Assembly: GCA_001871755.1 (NCBI GenBank)
Contig: MNXL01000063.1
Location: forward strand, 1 to 8,938
Reading direction: 5' to 3'
Origin: Anaerolineae bacterium CG2_30_64_16
GTDB lineage: Bacteria > Chloroflexota > Anaerolineae > CG2-30-64-16
Length of the DNA: 8,938 bases
The notes beneath the pieces are model-generated. The model made no database searches. It saw only the letters and a list, made by a program, of their open reading frames with translations, and was not told the origin of the DNA. Of this stretch, positions 6,350 through 8,938 are shown piece after piece. How positions within the stretch are numbered: the stretch's first letter is position 1; every line of letters starts with the position of its first letter. The position numbers were made by a program, and so were the translations under genes.

Positions 6350-6601
6350 GTGATAGAACAGCCCATCACGAGAGAAACGATCATGCAAAAAGTGGCAGGG
6401 CTACCTCCCGATGGCCTGATAGCAGTGATGCGTTTTATTGAGTCCTGGGAACTGAAAGTCTGGCCGCCAGCCAGCGTACAGACGCTACGCGCCGGTGAGC
6501 ATCCTGCCTTTGGCATCTGGGCCGATCGGACGGATATCCAAGATTCAGCAGCGTTTGCTCAACAGTTGCGTCGCATGATAGAGGGGCGTCGAGATGGCTG
6601 A
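6350..6601 (+). CDS. VapB-like antitoxin 2 with DUF2281-like N-terminus
   Basis: An 83-aa antitoxin predicted to bind the adjacent PIN toxin. The GTG at 6350 is chosen because AGAGG (6338-6342) lies 7 nt upstream in the same TGAGAGGTG context that precedes antitoxin 1. A longer frame from 6305 would run through the promoter -10 box. The N-terminus, VAGLPPDGLIAVMRFIESWELK (residues 15-36), resembles the short helical DUF2281-type segment (LP..L..v..FIe.L); this is pattern recognition. The C-terminus FGIWADRTDIQDS (54-66) with the helix AAFAQQLRRMIEGRR is close to that of antitoxin 1 although the N-termini are unrelated. It overlaps toxin 2 by 8 nt. Confidence 0.78.
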   Translation: MIEQPITRETIMQKVAGLPPDGLIAVMRFIESWELKVWPPASVQTLRAGEHPAFGIWADRTDIQDSAAFAQQLRRMIEGRRDG

Positions 6602-6983
6602 GCCGACGCATCTGATTGAGACGTCCATTTTGGTGGACATGCTGAGGGGATACCCGCCGGCGAAGACCTGGATAGACAGTTTGTCGCCAGGGCGGCCGGC
6701 CGTTTCGTTCGTCACCGCGGCCGAATTGCTGGTGGGTTGTCGTGACCGGCGCGAGCAGCAGGTGGTAGAAAAAGAACTGGCTGCGTACACCATCCTTTGG
6801 GATTCAGAGGCCGCCTCACATCTTGCCTGGGACTGGTATCGGCAATTCCATCTCAGCCACGGCATGGGCTTCCTGGATTGCCTTATCGGCGCAGCGGCGC
6901 ACCAGCACGGGCTTCTTTTGTATGCCCTGAACGACAAGCACTTCTCGCCTTTGTCTGGCTTGCAGGTTGTACGTCCATACTGA
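6594..6983 (+). CDS. PIN-domain toxin 2 (VapC family), first acid is Glu
   Basis: A 129-aa PIN-domain protein, paralogous to toxin 1 and alignable to it without gaps over the catalytic positions: residue 9, E44 (VTAAELLVGCRDRR), D95 (MGFLDCLIGAAA) and N113-D114 (ALNDKHF). It is probably a ribonuclease toxin held inactive by antitoxin 2. The ATG at 6594 has AGGGG 7 nt upstream and overlaps the antitoxin stop by 8 nt (ATGGCTGA). Position 9, normally the first metal-binding Asp of a PIN domain (LIDTS), is Glu here (LIETS), and D15 follows in LVDML. This may weaken or alter metal binding, or Glu may substitute. The protein is otherwise full length. Confidence 0.88.
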   Translation: MAEPTHLIETSILVDMLRGYPPAKTWIDSLSPGRPAVSFVTAAELLVGCRDRREQQVVEKELAAYTILWDSEAASHLAWDWYRQFHLSHGMGFLDCLIGAAAHQHGLLLYALNDKHFSPLSGLQVVRPY

Positions 6984-7009
6984 TCCTCCTCGCGCGCCCT
7001 CCGCCAACA

Positions 7010-7122
7010 TTGACGCCCCCGCTCCGCCGTGCTACCCTCCCTACCAGACCGGTGACACCACGCCACAAAGCATTGGGGCCGTGTGAGACCGCTGCCCGCG
7101 CGCCGTCTTTGCCAGATTGACG
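7010..7122 (+). repeat. Extended promoter repeat with decayed -10 (copy 3a)
   Basis: TTGACG (7010-7015), 17 nt, then TACCCT (7033-7038) in place of TACAAT, so it is probably a weak or dead promoter. The following stretch, CACAAAGCATTGGGGCC then GTGTGAGACCGCTGCCCG (about 7062-7100), is matched by CGCAAAGCATGGGGC then GGGTGAGATCGCTGCCCC at about 8143-8174, after the orphan copy 8093. The repeat unit is therefore about 110 bp and ends where the next TTGACG begins. Confidence 0.75.
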
Positions 7123-7146
7123 TCCTTGTCCCCCAGGTGCTACAAT
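7117..7146 (+). promoter_or_regulatory. Promoter repeat copy 3b, drives antitoxin 3
   Basis: TTGACG (7117-7122), 18-nt spacer ending CCCCCAGGTGC, TACAAT (7141-7146), then CCGTGCCAG as in copy 2. It ends 53 nt before the antitoxin 3 ATG. Confidence 0.75.
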
Positions 7147-7199
7147 CCGTGCCAGGACTTGAGGCCAATCGTAGCTCGAACGCAGATGAGGTACTCAAC

Positions 7200-7520
7200 A
7201 TGGGTCTGAATACGATGACTGTTGACATTCCACTGGAAACCTACCAGCGAGTAGTCCGACTAGCTCACCAGGTGGGCAAAGCGCCTGACGAGTGGGCGCG
7301 CGAATTGATCGAGACGGCGTTGTTGACCCATGAGCAAGTTCATCCTCGAACCACGGCTGAGATTTTGCAGGCCGCCGGCCGAGTCCGGGCGTTGAGCGAG
7401 TCGCTCCGTGACAAGATCATCCCGGGCGTTACGCTCGACGAGGTCCGCGCCGCCCTGGCTCAAGCCGCGGGGCCCTCTCTAAGCGAGATCGTCTCGGAGC
7501 GGCGGGGGCCGGCGCTGTGA
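7200..7520 (+). CDS. Antitoxin-like protein 3, possible RHH fold, orphan
   Basis: A 106-aa protein starting at the ATG at 7200, with TGAGGT (7187-7192) 7 nt upstream. An upstream extension would read through the promoter. The N-terminal part, TVDIPLETYQRVVRLAHQVG, then KAP, then DEWARELIETALL (residues 7-42), has the strand-helix-turn-helix rhythm of ribbon-helix-helix DNA-binding antitoxins. The middle is helical, and the C-terminal PSLSEIVSERRG (92-103) is the likely partner-binding tail. The tail differs from the WADRTDI tail of antitoxins 1 and 2, so it probably matched a different toxin. No intact toxin follows: the frame that begins at the overlapping GTG (7517) loses toxin-like character after six codons. 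Function is inferred from the promoter repeat, size and position. It could also be a stand-alone regulator. Confidence 0.65.
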   Translation: MGLNTMTVDIPLETYQRVVRLAHQVGKAPDEWARELIETALLTHEQVHPRTTAEILQAAGRVRALSESLRDKIIPGVTLDEVRAALAQAAGPSLSEIVSERRGPAL

Positions 7521-7657
7521 GCGACTACCTTGACAATGCTAGATTAGCGGCTAACCAGGTCCGCCGGAGGCTGGAAAGCCATCCGGCTACGATGTGGAAG
7601 CCCCCTGTGGGCTGTCGTCGGCACATGAGCCCCCTTGAGAGGGCTTGCACTTTGTAG
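7517..7657 (+). pseudogene. Possible remnant of toxin 3 start
   Basis: A GTG at 7517 overlaps the antitoxin 3 stop (GTGA) in the coupling style of TA operons. It opens a 46-codon frame beginning VSDYLD, which resembles the start of PIN toxins (YLDxS). From the seventh codon on it reads into the inverted-repeat element at 7532 and shows no PIN motif. I read it as the first few codons of a lost toxin; a tiny unrelated protein is the alternative. Confidence 0.35.
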
Positions 7658-7723
7658 CCAGCGTGCTTCAGCTCCTGGCGGGTTGGCATGACGAGACCAC
7701 CAACATGGTAATCTAACATTGTC
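7532..7723. mobile_element. 192-bp inverted-repeat element (MITE-like or structured RNA)
   Basis: The 15-nt ends GACAATGCTAGATTA (7532-7546) and the reverse complement of TAATCTAACATTGTC (7709-7723) agree at 14 of 15 positions. Further inside, GCTAACC (7550-7556) can pair with GGTTGGC (7681-7687) using one G-U. Between them are short hairpins: GGCT-GGAA-AGCC with a GNRA loop (7570-7581), AGCCC/GGGCT near 7628-7645, and GCCAG/CTGGC near 7657-7679. There is no transposase, and the minus-strand frame across it is not convincing. It sits between the toxin 3 remnant and the truncated XRE gene, so it marks a breakpoint. Whether it is a non-autonomous element or an RNA gene is unresolved. Confidence 0.5.
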
Positions 7724-7928
7724 GAGCTACTATAAACGCGGGCTGACCCAGGCGCAAGTTGCCGCCATGATGGGCGCCAGGCGACAGACCATCTCCCGAT
7801 TGGAGAATCCCGCCAGTTATGAGCAGACTCTTACCGCTCTTAAACGCTATGCAGAGGTTCTGGGCGGCGAGTTGCGGGTGAGCGTGGCGCCGCGCGAGCC
7901 GCTTGCCAGCGCGATGCTGGCAACCTGA
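7719..7928 (+). CDS. XRE-family HTH protein, probably 5'-truncated (HigA-like)
   Basis: A 69-aa frame from a TTG at 7719. GLTQAQVAAMMGARRQTISRLENP (residues 8-31) is a clear XRE helix-turn-helix core, followed by the usual TLTALKRYAEVLGGELRVSVAP of chromosomal HigA/XRE antitoxins. The family normally has a first helix and often 20-40 more residues upstream. Here that part is replaced by the right end of the inverted-repeat element, there is no ribosome binding site, and the TTG lies inside the terminal repeat. It is probably a broken gene, possibly still giving a small DNA-binding protein. A TGA at 7689-7691 closes the frame upstream. Its last 72 nt recur at 6065-6136. Confidence 0.65.
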   Translation: MSSYYKRGLTQAQVAAMMGARRQTISRLENPASYEQTLTALKRYAEVLGGELRVSVAPREPLASAMLAT

Positions 7929-7943
7929 AGCTATCGCGGTGGT

Positions 7944-8079
7944 GGTTGGAACACGAAGCCCCGAAGACCGGCGAAGACGCGAAGCGCGAAGGGCACGAAG
8001 GGCGTTCGCCGCGGCGCGGGTCTTCGTGTTTTTCGCGCTTTGTGACCTTCGCGCCACTTCGTGCCTCCGTGATCCAACC
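7944..8079. repeat. CGAAG-rich inverted-repeat element B
   Basis: The ends GGTTGGAACACGAAGCCCCG (from 7944) and, in reverse complement from 8079, GGTTGGATCACGGAGGCACG form imperfect terminal repeats (19 of 23 positions agree over the full arm). The interior has CGAAG words on the left and CTTCG words on the right, as in element A. Both elements lie directly between an XRE 3' end and a promoter repeat. Confidence 0.8.
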
Positions 8080-8092
8080 CCCCTCCGCCCAT

Positions 8093-8206
8093 TTGACGCC
8101 CCATCCCCCAAGTGCTGCAATCCCTGTCAGCCCGGCGTGTCGCAAAGCATGGGGCTGGGTGAGATCGCTGCCCCGCGCGATGCGCGCTACCTTCGCTAAT
8201 TTGGCG
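8093..8206 (+). repeat. Orphan extended promoter repeat (copy 4)
   Basis: TTGACG (8093-8098), spacer identical to copy 2, TGCAAT (8116-8121), then CCCTGTCAG and the CAAAGCATGGGG and GAGATCGCTGCCC segment shared with copy 3a. It ends in TTTGGCGCCTCACCCTGCC at about 8200, a decayed next copy. No plus-strand gene follows; it points into the 3' end of the minus-strand sugar kinase. Confidence 0.75.
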
Positions 8207-8208
8207 CC

Positions 8209-8938
8209 TCACCCTGCCATAAACCTCTCCACCGCTGCGCGCGTGGGCAGCGAGGGGATGGCGCCGCGTTGCGTGGTGGTCAGCGCGCCGACCGCGTTGC
8301 CCAGGCGTAAGGCGCCTTCGATGGTTGCCTTGTCCCAGGCCAGAGCGTGGTCCAGTAGCCCGGCCAGCAGCCCGGCCACGAAGCCATCCCCAGCCCCGGT
8401 GGTGTCGATCGGTTTGACGACGAACCCCGGCGCCGCGCCAGCCGCTTCCGGCGTGAAATAGACGCACCCCGCTTCCCCGCGGGTGATCACCAGCAGCCGC
8501 AGACGATCATGCCACAGCTTGCGCGCCCTGCGCTCGAAGTCGCGCAGATCAGCCTGCCCTTCCCCGCTCAGGAAGGCCAACTCCTCTTCGCTCACTTTGA
8601 CCAGGTCCGCGTGCTGCCAGCCGGCCAGCATTTCCGTCCGCGCGGCCTCGGCCGAGGGCCACAAGGGCAGCCGCAGGTTCGGGTCGTAGGAGATCAGCGC
8701 GCCGCCAGCGCGGGCATGGCCCAGCGCGGCCAGCGTGGCGCTCCGGCTGGGCTCGCCGATCAGCGAGATGGAGCCGTAGTGGAAGACCCGCGTGCTGGCC
8801 GCGTAGCCCGCGTCCACGTCCTCCGGCCGCCACAGCATGTCCGCGCTGGGGTGCCGGTAGAACATGAAGCTGCGTTCGCCGGCGCCGCGGAGGGAGACGA
8901 AGGCCAGAGCCGTGCGCGCCTCCGCGGAGAAGCGCAGC
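8209..8938 (-). CDS. PfkB-family sugar kinase, probably fructokinase (partial)
   Basis: ATP-dependent carbohydrate kinase of the ribokinase/PfkB family, acting on a cytoplasmic sugar; fructose is the best guess. 242 codons are visible. The N-terminal part, including the start, lies beyond the window. The frame continues upstream of the internal ATG at 8865 as LAFVSLRGAGERSFMFYRHPSADML, a typical fructokinase stretch, so that ATG is not the start. Other marks: SYDPNLRLPLW, VKVSEEELAFL, LLVITRGEAG (ATP side) and DTTGAGDGFVAGLLAGLL, the PfkB signature with the catalytic Asp of GAGD (visible residue 184). The stop at 8209-8211 lies within or next to the decayed end of the promoter repeat. It converges with the TA island. 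Sugar specificity cannot be fixed from sequence alone. Confidence 0.92.
   Translation of the reverse strand, partial: LRFSAEARTALAFVSLRGAGERSFMFYRHPSADMLWRPEDVDAGYAASTRVFHYGSISLIGEPSRSATLAALGHARAGGALISYDPNLRLPLWPSAEAARTEMLAGWQHADLVKVSEEELAFLSGEGQADLRDFERRARKLWHDRLRLLVITRGEAGCVYFTPEAAGAAPGFVVKPIDTTGAGDGFVAGLLAGLLDHALAWDKATIEGALRLGNAVGALTTTQRGAIPSLPTRAAVERFMAG

Noticed and set aside
7525..7719. Minus-strand 64-codon frame across the 192-bp element
   Set aside because: It spans exactly the inverted-repeat element, has no recognisable domain, and its start codon is in the terminal repeat. Kept only as part of the element.
7532..7723. Integron attC site, because of ATCTAAC near the right end
   Set aside because: An attC site needs RYYYAAC at the 5' side and GTTRRRY at the 3' side. 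Here the orientation is reversed and the other end reads GCTAGAT. No integrase is present.
7532..7723. omegaRNA of an IscB/TnpB element
   Set aside because: The size and fold would allow it, but I cannot match any known consensus, and no IscB or TnpB coding sequence is nearby. Left as an open question in the findings.

Overview
The window looks like the chromosome of an uncultured or environmental Chloroflexota bacterium, probably of the Anaerolineae/Caldilineae type. This is an inference. It rests on the high GC content, the bacterial pheS-pheT pair with a four-cysteine zinc ribbon in PheS, the PIN-domain toxin-antitoxin pairs with degenerate promoter repeats, and the many short low-complexity repeats (octamers AATCTACC and GGTAAATT, 16-mers ACGGTGACAGGGTGAC, CGAAG-rich hairpins). 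No 16S rRNA or other decisive marker is present.

Layout. (1) 1-1127: a MoxR-family AAA+ ATPase whose stop codon lies inside a 16-bp tandem repeat. (2) 1128-1432: a gene-free spacer with tandem repeats and a plausible promoter. (3) 1433-5119: pheS and pheT, the two subunits of phenylalanyl-tRNA synthetase, 18 nt apart and surely one operon. PheT carries two in-frame insertions of repeat DNA: a 33-nt perfect palindrome, and a 90-bp array of 8-bp units that flips orientation halfway. PheS carries a smaller trace sharing an 11-mer with the palindrome. (4) 5120-5310: hairpins, likely the pheST terminator. (5) 5311-8208: an accessory island of toxin-antitoxin (TA) genes. Its layout is promoter repeat, antitoxin 1, PIN toxin 1, fragment of an XRE gene, CGAAG hairpin element, promoter repeat, antitoxin 2, PIN toxin 2, two more promoter repeats, antitoxin 3, remnant of a toxin, 192-bp inverted-repeat element, 5'-truncated XRE gene, second CGAAG hairpin element, orphan promoter repeat. 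(6) 8209-8938, minus strand: the C-terminal 242 codons of a PfkB-family sugar kinase, most like fructokinase, running off the window.

How it works together. MoxR, PheST and the sugar kinase are housekeeping or metabolic genes with no evident link to each other. The TA island is the notable part. Each antitoxin is preceded by a copy of the same sequence, TTGACG, a 17 or 18 nt spacer, then TAnAAT, followed by related bases as far as a CAG. Both complete pairs use the same GAGAGGTG ribosome binding site context, have exactly 8 nt of antitoxin/toxin overlap, and share an antitoxin C-terminal motif (FGxWADRTDIxDS) behind unrelated N-terminal domains. A composite block (XRE gene 3' end, CGAAG hairpin, promoter repeat) occurs twice, which suggests that the array grew or was shuffled by recombination between repeats. 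That mechanism is inferred; the repeated units are seen directly.
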